A model generated the notes under the pieces. It saw only the letters and a program-made list of their open reading frames with translations. It did not search any database and had not been told where the DNA came from. A program made the position numbers and the translations under genes. From the NCBI GenBank assembly GCA_038503065.1, contig JBCAMK010000001.1, positions 558,001 to 622,000 on the forward strand: a DNA stretch of 64,000 bases, in the 5' to 3' direction. Below, in pieces: positions 12,201 through 23,974 of this stretch (position 1 is the stretch's first letter; the number at the start of each line of letters is the position of its first letter). The stretch is from Paragyromitra xinjiangensis. Taxonomy: Eukaryota > Ascomycota > Pezizomycetes > Pezizales > Discinaceae.

Positions 12201-13390
12201 AAGCCTGGCTAAAATAGGAACTAGTAGATGATAGAGGGGACTGAGGATCCGTGGACTATGTACTGTTTATTCTTCTTTCCTGTGGGTGTTTTAGTGTTGC
12301 TACTTGTTATGATTCTCGCTATGATTCCAACACCGACTGGGTAAATACATGTAGCTCACGTGGGGTAATTTACATGTACTCTAATCGGTTTTTTGCTTGG
12401 GAGTTGGATTTGAGTTGGCACAAAAACATATAGATTACCAGCAAATGCGGGGTCTGCGTCCCAGAATCACTTTGAGGAAGATGAAAGAGCCTGAAAATAG
12501 CATTTGTCAGTAATGGCTCCGGCAGCACACATCCGCAACTTGGTCGGGCGGTCCTGGGTTCCTGGGTTCCTGGGTTATTTATGCTTACCTTGGGTGATTA
12601 CAAGCTTGGAGCGACTTCAAGGCAACTGCGATTCAATGAACTTTTATGGAGCTTTTGGATCTAGGTTACATGTATTTAATGTAGAAAATCTATTTCTATG
12701 GTAGCAGCTCAAACGATAGGCGTGGAGTTCATGGTCGCCTCCTCACAGGTTTTTGTTTTAGCAAACAGATCTGTAATGTTAAGCAAGGAGGATCGGCTTC
12801 GTGTCTCAGATCGTTACACGAGAGCAGCTGCAGCCGCACAAGCACTGGGGACGGGACATGATTTAGTAACAGGCATCTGCTTTTTTTTTCTTTCTGAGAA
12901 GTTTTCCTCCCCTTGCGACCCACAGGAGGCGCTATCTATCGGCCCTATCACAGACACCCAGTCCCATGGATATAGAAATTAACGACGTACCGCGCTTGCC
13001 TCGCGCGGGAGAAATCCGGGTGATAAGGCACGTTTTCAGTGGCTGGTGATGGCTGGTGATTACATAGAATTTCCGCCTGAGCCGCGGTTTGCGCCAAGGA
13101 CGGATTCCTGTCGTACTAGATAGAGCTCGTTGAGCCTTAAGCCTTTGATTTGGCCCGTAGAGCCTTTCTTTTCCTCTGCCTCCCATGCTCTCCGTCACCG
13201 ACGCCAAAACCCTAACAGGAGCTGGCCAACATCACCGTCGTCGCTAATAACTGCCGATCCCCCCCCCAATACTTATTAACCTCGCTTCGCTGACCAGTTC
13301 CCCCTCCACTCCGCTATCGTCTGCTATCCATATTCCCCCCATCCGTTTGGGAGTGACAGAAAGTGAAGAAGCAGAAAAATTATCTCGACC
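9265..13390. other. gene-poor intergenic stretch
   Basis: About 4.1 kb without a supportable gene. It holds six TACATGTA palindromes (near 9408, 11160, 11230, 12344, 12368 and 12665) and one CATGNNNNATCACTCG motif at 11872-11887. A polypurine/polypyrimidine tract lies at 10310-10500. A short CCTGGGTT tandem is near 12553-12575. A stretch on the minus strand around 11205-11240 (TAGTATAGTGG) faintly resembles the tRNA-His-derived repeat. Open frames here are short and show no family resemblance. Confidence 0.55.
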
Positions 13391-16300
13391 ATGAGCACCC
13401 ACTATGGAGCTACTAGCTCCTCCTCGAAACGACCAAGACTTGAGGCTGCTGCCCCACAGCTAAATACCCGTCCGCTCATCGGTGGCCAAGCTCCCGTACC
13501 TGCATATCTGCCATTCACATTACTCGATCCCCGAGCCTCCCTACAAACCACCAATAGAGAACCCCCAACATCCCTGGATGTGGCAGGACCTACAGGACAA
13601 GGAAGCTTCATTGAACGTCTTCACGGCGTTCAGCAGAGATCGTCACTCCCGTTGAAGCGACCAGCAAACAACGATGGGAAACAGCAGAATATATCATACA
13701 TAGGCGGGAATGCAGCAGGGCCTGTAGGCAGCTACATGCGGGAACAGCGGACGAAGGGGTTTGAAGGGAATGGAAAGAGTGTTGCCCCTATGCCATCACG
13801 GCCTGCTGATTCTATCATTGATTTGACGGAAGACGACGACGATGTGGTACAGGTGGTGAGGACGCACACAAAGGAAGTTTGTTTCGGAATGATCCATAAG
13901 GCGAGCATCTCGGCACACACTGTACCAGCCACGGCATTCGGCACCGATACATTCCCGGGCAACTGGCCATCGATTCCAATTACGTTGCGTCGTGGGGGAA
14001 ATCCAGGGACGCTTATTGTGTGCGCGCTGGATCCGACAGGTCGGGAGTTTGGTTGCGTCGATATCAATACAGCAAGAGCTCTTGTGCCATTGCTGGATTT
14101 GAAGCTTGTTCGGGTTCAGGCGAGGATTATTCCGCGGCCGAAACGCCAGGGCGAGACTGTAGGGGCTCAAACTTCGATTAATGTATCCATATACATCAAT
14201 CTCTACGGCCCGGAGGAGAAAGGCACAACTGTTGGGAATCTCCTTTCTCAGAAAAATGTATTTTTACAGGACCCTATGGGCGCCGATAGGGTGGAATATA
14301 GGAACCCTCATTATCAGGAGAGTGCCACTCAAAATTGGGCTAAACACGGACCCCAAAGAACAAACACTTATGTTTCGAGGACAGCGGAGGAAATTCGTGC
14401 CGACGTGAATAACGTCTTTGACGGGCTTGAGCAGTCGGATAACTTACCAGAGATGGACCCAGATCCACGGATCAAGACGCCATTGCTTAAACATCAGAAA
14501 CAAGGTCTGCACTTCATGACGAATAAGGAAAAGGAACGAACGTTCGGCGAAGGGGACAAGGGCAATTCATCGCTTTGGAGTCTACGGACGCGCCCCAGTG
14601 GACAGAAATATTACTATCATGTCATCACTGGAGTTGAATCTCGGGGCAAGCCCGCCGAGGTCTTTGGTGGAATCTTGGCGGATATGATGGGATTGGGGAA
14701 AACACTTCAGATCATATCTCTAACTGTGAATTCTCTCGAGGAGTCTAAGGTCTTCGCAAAAAAGAAGTACTCGCCACCAAAGGATAGAGAGAAAATCGAT
14801 GACAAGGAAGATCCCCCACTTCTACCCGTAAAGACGACTTTATTGATCAGTCCTCTAAGTACCATCGGCAATTGGGAGGAGCAAATCCAAGCACATGTGC
14901 ACCCAGATACCCTCAATACTTATATCTACCACGGCAGCAAGCGCGAGACTGATCTGGCGAAGCTTGGCAGCTACGATATGATCATCACGACATACCAGGT
15001 GGTAGCGAATGAGTTCCAGAGACACATAAAAGACAAAAAGAACCTTAGTCCGCTACAACAAATGGTTTTCTTTAGAATCGTTTTGGATGGTACCTCAAAC
15101 ATTTCTGTTTATTTTGAAAACAAGTTAAGCTGACGTATTTTTTAGAGGCGCACATGATTCGCGAGCAAAGCACCTGGCAGTCCAAAGCGGTCATTGCGCT
15201 GAATGCGCAAAGGCGCTGGGCCGTAACCGGCACGCCCGTTCAAAGTGAGAAATATTCACTGCCAATCATGTGGCCTGAGTCATTGACTAATTCTTTTCCT
15301 TTCCTTTCCTTTCTTTTTGACAGATCGTCTCGATGATCTGGCTGCCCTAATTAAATTCCTCCGTGTCAAACCATTCGACGAAAAAGCTTTATTCAATCAG
15401 TACATTGCAGTTCCGTTTAAGGCGAGTTTCATATATACTCTGCATGACGTGAGGTTGATAGAGCTAATTACGAGTGAATCTAGGCTGCCAATCCGGAGTG
15501 TATCCCTCGTCTCCGGCTCCTCGTGAATAGTGTAACCCTGCGTCGACTAAAAGATCGAATCGACCTTCCGCCCCGTAAAGATCAAATTGTCTACCTCGAG
15601 TTCAGCCAGGATGAACGGGAGATCTACGATGCTACTGCACGACAATCAACAATGCGCATGGACCTTGTCGCCAAGACCGGTCAAGTTGGTGGTAAAGCCT
15701 ATGTCCACGTCCTCCAGAGTATCCTCCGTCTTCGTCTTATTTGCGCTCACGGTCGAGAGCTCCTTGGTAATGACGACACGGCCGGGCTTACCTCCTCTGA
15801 TGCTATCGATGTGGATGAACTTGATGATAAGCCGCGCTCTTCATGGTCTGCAAAACAAGCGTACGAGATCTTCAAATTGATGAAGGAGGCAAACGAAGAC
15901 GTGTGTTCTGTCTGCCGGAAGAAAATCATTCCTGCTGCTGCCAACAATGATGTGGATGGGAAAGCAGGGAGCTCAAGTAGTAAAGCGCAGGTAATGGCGT
16001 CTCTCACACCCTGTGCACATCTGCTTTGCGGAGCGTGCGTAGGCACCTACAAGAATGCCATATCAAAGGACTTCCGCGAAGGACAACAAGCATCGTGCCC
16101 TATTTGTGGGCTTTTCATCCGAGTTGATCTCTTTGAGCTGAAGCAAGAGGAAGAGGCTGCGGAGGAGAGTAGTAAGGAGGGTGGGAAGATGGTGAAAAAG
16201 AATGTGCAGTATCGAGGGCCGAGCACAAAGGTGAAGGCACTGCTGAAAGCGTTGCTAGATAATAAGGAACAGAGCACGCCGGAGGATCCGATTAAGAGTG

Positions 16301-16870
16301 TTGTGTTCTCTTGTTGGACTAGCCATATGGACCTGATTGAGATCGCGTTCAATGAGAATGGCATCAAGTTCGTGCGTTTGGATGGCCGGTTGTCCAGAGC
16401 ACAACGAAATCAAGCTATCGCAACGTTCCGCGAGGATCCAGAGATTGAGGTTATTCTAGTGTCGCTGATGGCTGGTGGTTTAGGGTAATATTCTCTTATT
16501 CTGTCAAATGTAGAAGTGTCTGCTAATTCATGATTTAGCTTGAACTTGACTGCAGCCTGCAGGGTCTACGTTATGGAGCCGCAATTTAACCCCGCTGCGG
16601 AAGCTCAGGCCATCGATCGGATACATAGACTTGGACAGAAGCGCGCTGTCACAACGATTAGATTTATCATGACTAATTCTTTTGAGGAGAAGATTCTGCA
16701 GCTGCAGAAGAAGAAGACTGATTTGGCAAACCTATCAATGAGTCAGAAGCTTACGAGGAGCGAGCTTACAAAACAGAAACTTGAGGTTTGTTTTTTCCAA
16801 GTCCGTACGTAAGGTATTGTCAGGTAGCAACTAACGAGGAGCGCAGGACTTGAGATCGCTTTTTAAATAA
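13391..16870 (+). CDS. SNF2-family helicase with RING finger (Rad5/HLTF-like)
   Basis: A DNA translocase and probable E3 ubiquitin ligase of the Rad5/HLTF/Rad16 group, acting in chromatin or replication-linked repair. Exons 13391-15089, 15146-15244, 15324-15421, 15484-16484, 16539-16785 and 16847-16870 fit in phase and give 1055 residues. The disordered N-terminus contains a SUMO-interaction-like acidic motif (IIDLTEDDDDVV). Residues 160-270 look like a diverged HIRAN region. The helicase has Walker A DMMGLGKTL (about 432), motif Ia LISPLST, DEAH (566-569), and VTGTP. A RING (CSVC, CAHLLCGAC, CPIC) sits at about 772-845, between the helicase lobes. The C lobe has HRLGQKRAV and ends LRSLFK. 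One intron splits the DEAH codons. Another must use a GC donor to keep FKAANPEC in frame. The subgroup (Rad5 versus HLTF-like) is less sure than the family. Confidence 0.9.
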
Positions 16871-17867
16871 TATACTTATCTCGATATAGGACAAGGTTTG
16901 AGTGGTTTCATTGTGTTATCACATATATATTTATTTACATCCTTTCTTTATTCAATTGGTTTCCTTTTTATCACTATCTGATTACCCCTCGATTTTTTTC
17001 TCCTTTAGTTGATATGTATCATTTTCCCACGGTGTTTTCATGCATGCTTTATGGTTCGGGTGGTTGGGTATTACTACGGTCTGGTTGGTCAGGTAAAAGG
17101 CGTTTTCTTTTTTCTCTTATTTTTACAGAGGCACGGACCTATGAGCAAGTTACCTATGGTCTTACGATATAGTAGATTAGAAAGCCATCGGATTTTCAAA
17201 GAGGTATAAATTAATTCATTCTGAGGAGAATAGTGTCGCCTTTTACGGCGGCGAGTAATGGATTGGTTTGTGCGCAGTCTGTGCTGTAGGCTTGAGAGGA
17301 CATAAGCAGATGTGATTCTAGGGTGAAGGCTGTAAATGTACCACCTAGGGGGAGCAACAGAAGGTGGTGTCTACATAGGAAGTGCGAGTGTGGGAGTGCA
17401 TGGGAGCGTACTGACGTACCGTGGGCGCAGGGTAGCGATATTTCCCTAATAATAATGGTTTAGAAATACTACAAAGTGTGGCTGCAGCTTCGTCACGCGT
17501 CGGATGAGAGGGAAGAAGGGGCGGTTTATACCTCTGTATACTCCTCCTAGCATTAAACCTTCGATCAGAGATAGAATAGGTACCGCGCGAAAGAGAAAAG
17601 GTGGTAAAATGTGGAATGAAAAATAATTATCGGGAGAATCATCAGTATGTAGTCGAAATCTTGGGTATTGGGGTTAGGCTCACCGATTAACTAACACCTG
17701 GGCCAGTGGCAAATACGCGCCTATCCTTCGACGCATAGCAGTCCCCATGCTAGGGAAGCTGAGAGTATCTCTCGTAGTGCGTAATGCGCCTTGGAGGCTA
17801 TGCCCATTAAGTAAAATAGGTGTGTTGATAATAGGATTAGTGGGGCAAATTGCAGTGATGCCATTAG

Positions 17868-18032
17868 GTGGGTATAGTATAGTGGTTTAGTATACTTCTT
17901 CAGTACCCCGAAACTAATAGGGAGTCACAGCTAAGCCGTTTTGGGCTTACGAGTGTCACTCAACTTAGTGTTATCTAGCCACCTCGAGTGAGAGCCCATG
18001 GGATATCACTCGGTGCCTCTGCTCATCTAGCT
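17868..18032 (+). repeat. tRNA-His-derived SINE-like repeat, copy 1
   Basis: The copy starts with GTGGGTATAGTATAGTGGTT, identical to the first 20 nt of the tRNA-His gene at 42763 and containing the Pol III A-box region. It then departs from the tRNA (TAGTATACTTCTTCAG) and shares a body with other copies (GTTTTGGGCT). A tail similar to copy 35840 has ATATCACTCGGTGCC and CTGCTCATCTAG. The B box is lost. Confidence 0.6.
17985..18012. repeat. 28-bp palindrome of CGAGTGA half-sites
   Basis: Two half-sites face each other: CGAGTGA at the left and TCACTCG at the right, around a central CCCATGGG. It lies within repeat copy 1. The same half-site with its CATG recurs through the window. Confidence 0.65.
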
Positions 18033-18160
18033 GTAAACGTAGTCATAACCTCTGACGTTCTCATGGTATGATTTTTTTTCTCGGTGTATGGAAATCAGGA
18101 GCTACGCTGCTCCAACCAGCTGCATGTAATCTAGTGCGCCTGAGGTATTTCTGAGTAAAT

Positions 18161-18225
18161 TTTAGTGCGCAGACTTAATCGATTTCCAACATCGGGTATA
18201 GAGTAGTGGTTGCATGTCAGCTATC
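18161..18225 (+). repeat. degenerate tRNA-His-derived repeat fragment
   Basis: TTTAGTGCGCAGACTTAATC followed by GATTTCCAACATCGGGTATAG and AGTAGTGGTT matches the leader and head of copy 35840 (TTTAGTGCGCAAACTTGATT, then GTGGGTATAG). This shows the repeat unit begins upstream of the tRNA-like part. The 3' body is not recognisable. Confidence 0.5.
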
Positions 18226-18293
18226 GAGCTTACATCAACAAAAAAACATTCCATATACCTCTATGGAGGGTTGGTTTCATCACTGCTAATTTG

Positions 18294-18424
18294 CCTCCAG
18301 GACCCTCGTGTCGTCTCTATGGAGGTACTTAGTTTTGCGAAACATGTTTCATAAAGGAAACTTTGTCTCGTGGAGGTAACGGTGAAACTAAGTGACTTAT
18401 GGGACAACTGAGGGTCCTGAGGGA
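18294..18424. repeat. imperfect hairpin element
   Basis: CCTCCAGGACCCTC near the left end is mirrored by GAGGGTCCTGAGGG at the right end. ACTTAGTTTTGC and GTGAAACTAAGTGAC are mirrored further in. The arms total about 44 bp with many mismatches, so this would be an old copy of a MITE-like element. Confidence 0.45.
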
Positions 18425-18449
18425 AATCCAATGTTTTCCTTGATATAGC

Positions 18450-18905
18450 TGAATCATGGGAGCGGTCGGTAAGGGGACTAACCTTTCACATAGGGTTTGC
18501 CGGCCTGTCTCGCCACCGGGAGCTGCATGCGGACCTTGAGTTTCCCCTTATCCTGCTATTCGTAGAAGCTAACCAACAGATTCAAATGCTGGACTAAGTG
18601 CTTTCAGTCCAACAAGACATTCATCATAGATCGGGATTTCCTGAAACTAGGAGTGCCTTTAAGTGGGGCGTAGAGCTCCAGAGTAGGTTGCGGTTAACAT
18701 CGAGAGTTCGATGAGGAGGATCGGAATCGTCGACAATGCCTTGTTTAATGGTAGTGCTGTTGAGAAGGTGAAGGAATGCAACAGTATCGGTTTCAGTAGG
18801 AGCGTCAATTGGAGGGGGAGGAGAAGGTGATTGGTGAGCTAGACATTTCGTTAACGAGGAAGAGATGGAAGGAGATGAAGGGGAGGGTGATAGAGAGACG
18901 GGATG
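18450..18905 (-). pseudogene. decayed copy of the OTT_1508-like deaminase gene
   Basis: This stretch aligns with the gene at 24903-26596. Its left part (GGAGCGGTC, GGGGACTAACCTTTCACAT, CTTATCCTGCT, TTCGTAGAAGCT) matches 25680-25840, including the intron donor of that gene. Its right part (GGGGC, TAGAGCT, AGGTTGCGGT, CAGTAGGAGCGTCA) matches 26380-26640 around and beyond the start codon. About 540 bp of the gene's middle is missing and there are indels, so it cannot encode the protein. Retention of intron sequence shows DNA-level duplication. Differences are mostly transitions in both directions, suggesting an old paralogue rather than a recent copy. Confidence 0.8.
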
Positions 18906-19270
18906 TGGGGATGTGGAGATGAAGAAGGGTGTATTTAACCTCAGCTAGTTTATGGTTGATCTACGCACTTAGTAGGCTGGGTGATACACCATGATATTCA
19001 GGATGGCTGAGACTCGGATATAGAGAAAGGTAGCCATAGGCTTGGGTTAAACTATGGGAGGGAGGAGTAAGTGTGAAGCCGAGGCAACAGACGGCTGGGT
19101 CAAGGCTGTATCACAGGATAGGTCAGCTGCACCGAAAGGATAGTATATTGGAAATGATAAGGGAGCGCGGAGAGATGGCTATACCTGCTGTGAGACAAGT
19201 AGGTGGATGGACCAGACCGAGTGACATTCTATGAACGAGTTGGAGGGCTGGGGCATTCCCAGGAGGTTTG

Positions 19271-19405
19271 GCGCGCATATTCGCTTGAGTTTCGGTGGGT
19301 ATAGTGTAGTGGCTAAGTATACTACCTCAGCACCTTGAAACTCATAGGGGGGTTGCAATTAATTTGTTTTGGGCTGATGCGAGTCAATGGCGACCCTCCC
19401 TCTTA
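19271..19405 (+). repeat. tRNA-His-derived SINE-like repeat, copy 2
   Basis: A leader with GCGCGCAT and CTTGAGTTTCG precedes GTGGGTATAGTGTAGTGG. Then follow AGTATACTACCTCAGCACC, TTGAAACTCATAGGGGGG and GTTTTGGGCTGATGCGAG, all shared with copy 35840. TTGAGTTTC upstream and GAAACTCA downstream form an inverted pair around the tRNA-like head. A CGAGTGACATTCTATGA motif lies at 19218, about 60 bp upstream. Confidence 0.6.
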
Positions 19406-20494
19406 ACATCATAAAAGCAACGTGGATTTTTTCCCGCCTTAACAGTATTCTGGAGGCTGGGTATCTGGTGGGATCTAGTCAGGGGCCAGTGCCTTGATCA
19501 AATCAAATCCATAAAGGATGATATTTTCGGAATCTCGAACGCAGCGATAAAGTTCTCTCCAAGTTCAATACAGAAGAAGGAATTGCATGTGAGGCAGAGA
19601 GTTAGATCATCGCAATAAAGTATGGGGTCATAGATCAAAGGAAGGGGATGAGCTGTGCGAGAGTGCATGGGGGTGGGGATCTTGCCGCTTAGATAGCTCT
19701 GGAATTGCCAGAAAAGAGTGTTGAGACTTGTAGACTTAAATCAATTACTACCTCTAAAAATAATAAATGTGGGTACTCATAGCTAACGTTCAAGCAAGGC
19801 ACCAATATTTATTTATTTATTCATTAACCACATTCCTTTCCCCCCCTATCATAACTTAAAGAATACCTGTATGTATGTGTTAGTTTCACTGGCCATCCTA
19901 TTCTGACTTAGAATGATACAGACTACATGCATCTTTAGCATTTCCCCACCAATATTTGGTAGCAGTGGGATAGTATAAAAATGATTTCCGTGATTCGTCC
20001 GGATTATGATCTGGGGCTAACCACTAAGCTTAGGAGTATGTAAAGGTGCCTCTAAGATGTCTATAGACTATTTTGTATGGTTGGTAGGTCCATGGCCAGG
20101 TTCGTTCATCAGTGGTAATGGGGGAAGTCGGATAGCGATAGCTTTTTAATTATAGGAACGAAGACAGGGTAACTGGTCCTCATTGGTCAACTATAGAGTC
20201 GACCGCCTTTGACTAAGCACTAGTCCTTAGGGAGCCTTCAAGATTTACAAGAGTGCCCGCATCAGAGAAGCAAGTGTAGTAATAATAATGTACCTGAGTA
20301 TCTTTGTGGTAGAGGTGTAGGTGTAACAATCATGCCTTCTGCCTTGGCTGGTGCTTGAATACAGCGAGGCGTCAACGACACTATCTTCTCCGTGTGCCTA
20401 TGCGTTCCCCTCTCCAATGATCATCCTGTTTGCGTCTGTTGCGTTTCCTAATTTATCTCGTTTGAAGCTACTTACAAAACGATTCCTCAGGAGC

Positions 20495-20716
20495 TTATAG
20501 GAAAATCGTCAGACTGCTCAAACAGTCTTCAAGAGAGGAGTTCTTGATTTCGAGCAAGGTAATCTTAAAAAAAACCTCGGCTTTGCCGTCCTCAAGTGCA
20601 CGAACTCTTGTTGAGAAGCTTGCAAGATTCAGCCCACGACGATTACCGACAAACAATTCATCGCGAACTTCTTCGGCGTAGAGTTGCTCTTCATTAAATA
20701 CCTGAAGATCCTTCAA
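20495..20716 (-). pseudogene. coding fragment with coiled-coil character
   Basis: A 73-codon frame reads like a piece of a real protein (EEQLYAEEVRDELFVGN, then FSTRVRALEDGKAEV, heptad-like). No upstream or downstream exons were found, and the surrounding DNA is repeats. It could be the remnant of a larger fungal gene. No function is assigned. Confidence 0.35.
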
Positions 20717-20859
20717 TAGTGGCGTAGTGGCTGTTAATGGGTAGAACTGATAGAGGGCCGGCTATTCCTGCACTCGGTGAGGGCTGACTCAAACGAGAAA
20801 GTTAAAAACAGACCGAGTGATACACCATGACGATATGAGATACCGCCGAACAGGGCTTA

Positions 20860-20940
20860 CTACGCAGGCTTCGTCGAGTTTCAGGAAAAGTGGGTATAGT
20901 ATAGTGGTCTAGTATACTGTCACAGCATTGTAAAAATTAC
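20860..20940 (+). repeat. tRNA-His-derived SINE-like repeat, copy 3 (5' part)
   Basis: The leader CGAGTTTCAGGAAAA precedes GTGGGTATAGTATAGTGG, then TCTAGTATACTGTCACAGCA. Similarity to other copies fades after about 20940, so this is a 5' fragment or a diverged copy. CGAGTGATACACCATGA lies about 45 bp upstream (20814-20830). Confidence 0.55.
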
Positions 20941-23251
20941 TTTTGGTCTTCCTTAGACGCCAAAATTGCAACGCCATGGACGAAACTGGCGGCAAGGCGG
21001 TTTACTTGTCCTTCAGCATATGAATCGGAAAACAGAGGAGGGTGGCATTGTATGCTACATGATCATGTACCGGTACGTCCATTGTTAAGGCTTTCTCCTT
21101 CCACCACAGGCAAATTAATATCCAGCGTTGGGCCTGCACGAGGCTTCAAACCCTAATTATAAGCCTCACGACAACCCCCGCTCTTTGCCGGCGCATATCC
21201 AGTGGATCTCATACGGGACAGCAAGCTTATTTTGTAGTAGAGGAAACGTTCCGGTCAGGGCGTTTTGTACAGGACAGAAAAGGATTTGGAATACTGGGTC
21301 CCGACATAGCGAGGTACGACTGTATGGGATAACCCCTCTACCTCCTACTAGGGCCCATGAGTATAATACTAAAGTTCAGTGCGTGTACCAGCAGTTGTAA
21401 ATTCAGTGCCTCATGTAAGATAATTTCGTTGGTGGTTGGAATGCTATAGGTGGGCAATTCAAGTACCTATATTACGCCGGATTCGAGTAGGCCCCCATGA
21501 TGAGCGGGTGTGATCTTTGAACGGGGGACCACGGATCTGCCGGTCGGTGAGCGACGCATGCCTTCCTTCCACTCCGGGGCCCTAAAACGCCGTGCGGTGA
21601 ATCGAGTGCGGGGTCGTGAGTGCTGATCTGCATGTTTAACACTGGGATCGGCCTGTGTAATAACTTTAGGCTGGTAGAGAGGGTCTTTAATCGATACTTC
21701 CAGCTCGTGTTTGACTTTTGCAGAGAAAATATTGGTGATGGGCGTGTTTTGAGCCGACGTATCACAAACTTAAAAGACTTTGCTAGAGCGTATCTAGGTC
21801 ATGATTATCGTTTTTCTTTGAATGCCTTCCATCGAAATCAAAGTGAGCTGAAAATGTCGTCTCGAAGTCGAAGTGAGCTGAAAGTGTCGTCACGACGCAG
21901 GTGATACCGGATTACCGTAATAAGGAACGGGGCCGGCCTGAGACAGATCGCGGTATCAAGCGAGACTCAATTTTAAGAAGGATGTCTACAACATAAGTGG
22001 GATGTTCTACAGTCTGAGCCTAAGAGACGAAGATATCGTACAGCACATGAAACTATTAAACTTATGCGGAATACTCTTTGAATGGTTTGTTGTACCAAAT
22101 CATGACAGACAGAGCATCTAAAGTCATTACGTACCTTCAGAATGTTTTAATTATACTACATTTAGCTGTATTTTTATCAGAACTGAATCGCCCAACAGCA
22201 GAAGAAATACCATCAACTAATGGTAACTCTGCTTCGTTCGAGATCTCATCGCATTGATCTAACAAAGCCAAAGCCTCCTCACCCCGTATGCGCACTAGAT
22301 GAAACAATTCATCATCCATCGTCTCATGCAGTTACTACCTTGACCGTGAAAAAGAAAACACAAGACTTGGAGCTTTTTTCCGAGAATAGGATCACTCAAT
22401 CCGCTGTAGTGGCTCTATGACCGGAACCGCTCTCTCTGCTGAGCATTTGTTGAAATGCTTTGTGGTACACCGTACGGGTGCGGGTCATAGTGAATAAAAA
22501 CACAAAATCTCATAAAACATTCGCCTCAACCTGAAAGTACAATGTGAAAATATCAGTACCAGGCCAAAGAATGTACTCGACTTTACCGTACCGGGCGGGA
22601 GCTGGTGTCGGGAGCGGCAAGTAGATTGCAGTTGTCAGACATACTAATATAGGGTTTACCTGCATGCACGCATTGACCAAGAGAGGATATGAGGACGGCG
22701 CGCATGTAGATCAACTCTCAATTTTTGGCCCTCCCGCATAAATAATTATTTGCTTTTTTTCTTGTTTGGACCGGATTTGTAATTAAATAACAAAAGATTG
22801 CACAAGGCTTTGGTTGATCCGTTGCTCCTAATATTCCGTTGTTAATCAAGTTGCTTCTAAGGCAGACCCTTGACTCCCTTGATGGATTAACGCAAAGATT
22901 CTTATCACCAACTCCTTCCCATACTATACTTGGTGCGGGGCTATTGCGGTTCTGCCACCTACTGGCTCTACGGGTCGTATTAACGCATCAGAGGAGCGGG
23001 GGTGGGTGCTGAGGCTGTGCTCGGGGGGTCTCCTGTTAGAGCGGGCGCCTTGGTTGAATTCCAGGACGAATTGAACGTTCCAGGTAAAACCAAAATGTTC
23101 CACATCAATGCAAGTAAGCCCGAAGGATACTCAAACTATTCCTATCCCATCACCGGCCTCCTGCTATCCTATAACTCAATAGTCTCACAACCCCATCATC
23201 GTTGATCAGAAAGAAAGTAATCTATTGGCACGTAGTGGTAGGGATGAAATG

Positions 23252-23259
23252 TATATAAG
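23252..23259 (+). promoter_or_regulatory. TATA box of the 23.4 kb gene
   Basis: TATATAAG sits 105 bp upstream of the start codon at 23364. It is followed by a pyrimidine-rich leader (TTTCCCTTTCCCTCGCACTTG) and a CA-rich 5' UTR, a typical strong fungal promoter arrangement. Confidence 0.55.
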
Positions 23260-23363
23260 GAGAGGGAGTTTCCCTTTCCCTCGCACTTGTTGGAGCAGAC
23301 AAAGTCACTTCGGCATTCGACCATCCATCATCAGCAACATTTAACCACCCACAACCAGCAACC

Positions 23364-23974
23364 ATGGTTAGTCCCGGATCCAACAACGCGATAGGGATGT
23401 TTGTTCAGAACCAAGCCAGGAGGGGCGGTAATGTATGTCATATTACTCCGCTCTTGCACTTCTTCCCTAACACCCATTCTAGAACCACGACCTCGCAAGC
23501 TTCATCACCGGATATACCGAGCACACGCCGGAAGTGAACCTGCAAGCCGCGCAAGAGCAAGACGGTACCGTCGCCTTCTACGCCAACGCCAACGCCACAA
23601 CGGGGGCCAAGGCCGAGGTGTTCCGCACCAATCGCGCGGATGCTGTGGTTTCCGTCTTGCACATCGCGCAGCTCAAGGGACAGAAGGTCGAGCAGGTGCA
23701 TGTGGATGTTATCAGCGCAAAGGTCGGAGCCGAGATGCAGACGGCGTTTGACAAGGTCCCCGTGTATGCAGGGGTCGAGGCATCCTTAAACCTCGTCGAT
23801 GCGCAGGCGGGCCCGTTCACGGGCACGCTTGGCCTGGGGGCAGATACGGAGGCTGGGTATCAAGATCAGTCTGTAGGGTTTAAAGTGCTAGGTACCGGGG
23901 TGAAGGTCGGCAGGGTGTGTGAGATCTCAGTCTTTGGCTCGAAGATAGGGATTGATTGGGGGAAGCTGTTTTGA
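23364..23974 (+). CDS. small conserved fungal protein, unknown function
   Basis: The start codon ATG (23364-23366) is immediately followed by a GTTAGT donor. The coding sequence resumes at 23483 after TTCTAG, giving 164 residues beginning MNHDLASFITGYTEHTP. The protein has no signal peptide or membrane segment. It is Ala/Gly/Val-rich with a regular hydrophobic alternation suggesting a beta-rich fold. It ends with a distinctive pattern: GLGADTEAGYQDQSVGFKVL, then GTGVKVGR, SVFGSKIGIDWGKLF. I recall similar endings in uncharacterised proteins but cannot name a family. A clear TATA box and compact leader suggest good expression. The splice is supported by the sudden start of a long, biased frame right at the acceptor. 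Confidence 0.7.

Larger units (their letters stand above)
16871..23363. other. repeat-rich gene-poor tract
   Basis: This 6.5 kb stretch holds four tRNA-His-derived repeat copies (17868, 18161, 19271 and 20860), a hairpin at 18294-18424 and a decayed deaminase copy (18450-18905). It also has several CGAGTGAT motifs (17985, 18980, 19218, 20814), a possible gene fragment at 20495-20716 and the promoter of the 23.4 kb gene at its right end. A minus-strand frame at 22137-22319 is acidic and protein-like but too short to judge. No intact gene was found. Confidence 0.6.

Noticed and set aside
18450..18905. Classic RIP as the cause of decay of the deaminase copy
   Set aside because: Differences include transversions, indels and transitions in both directions, so an old diverged paralogue explains it as well.
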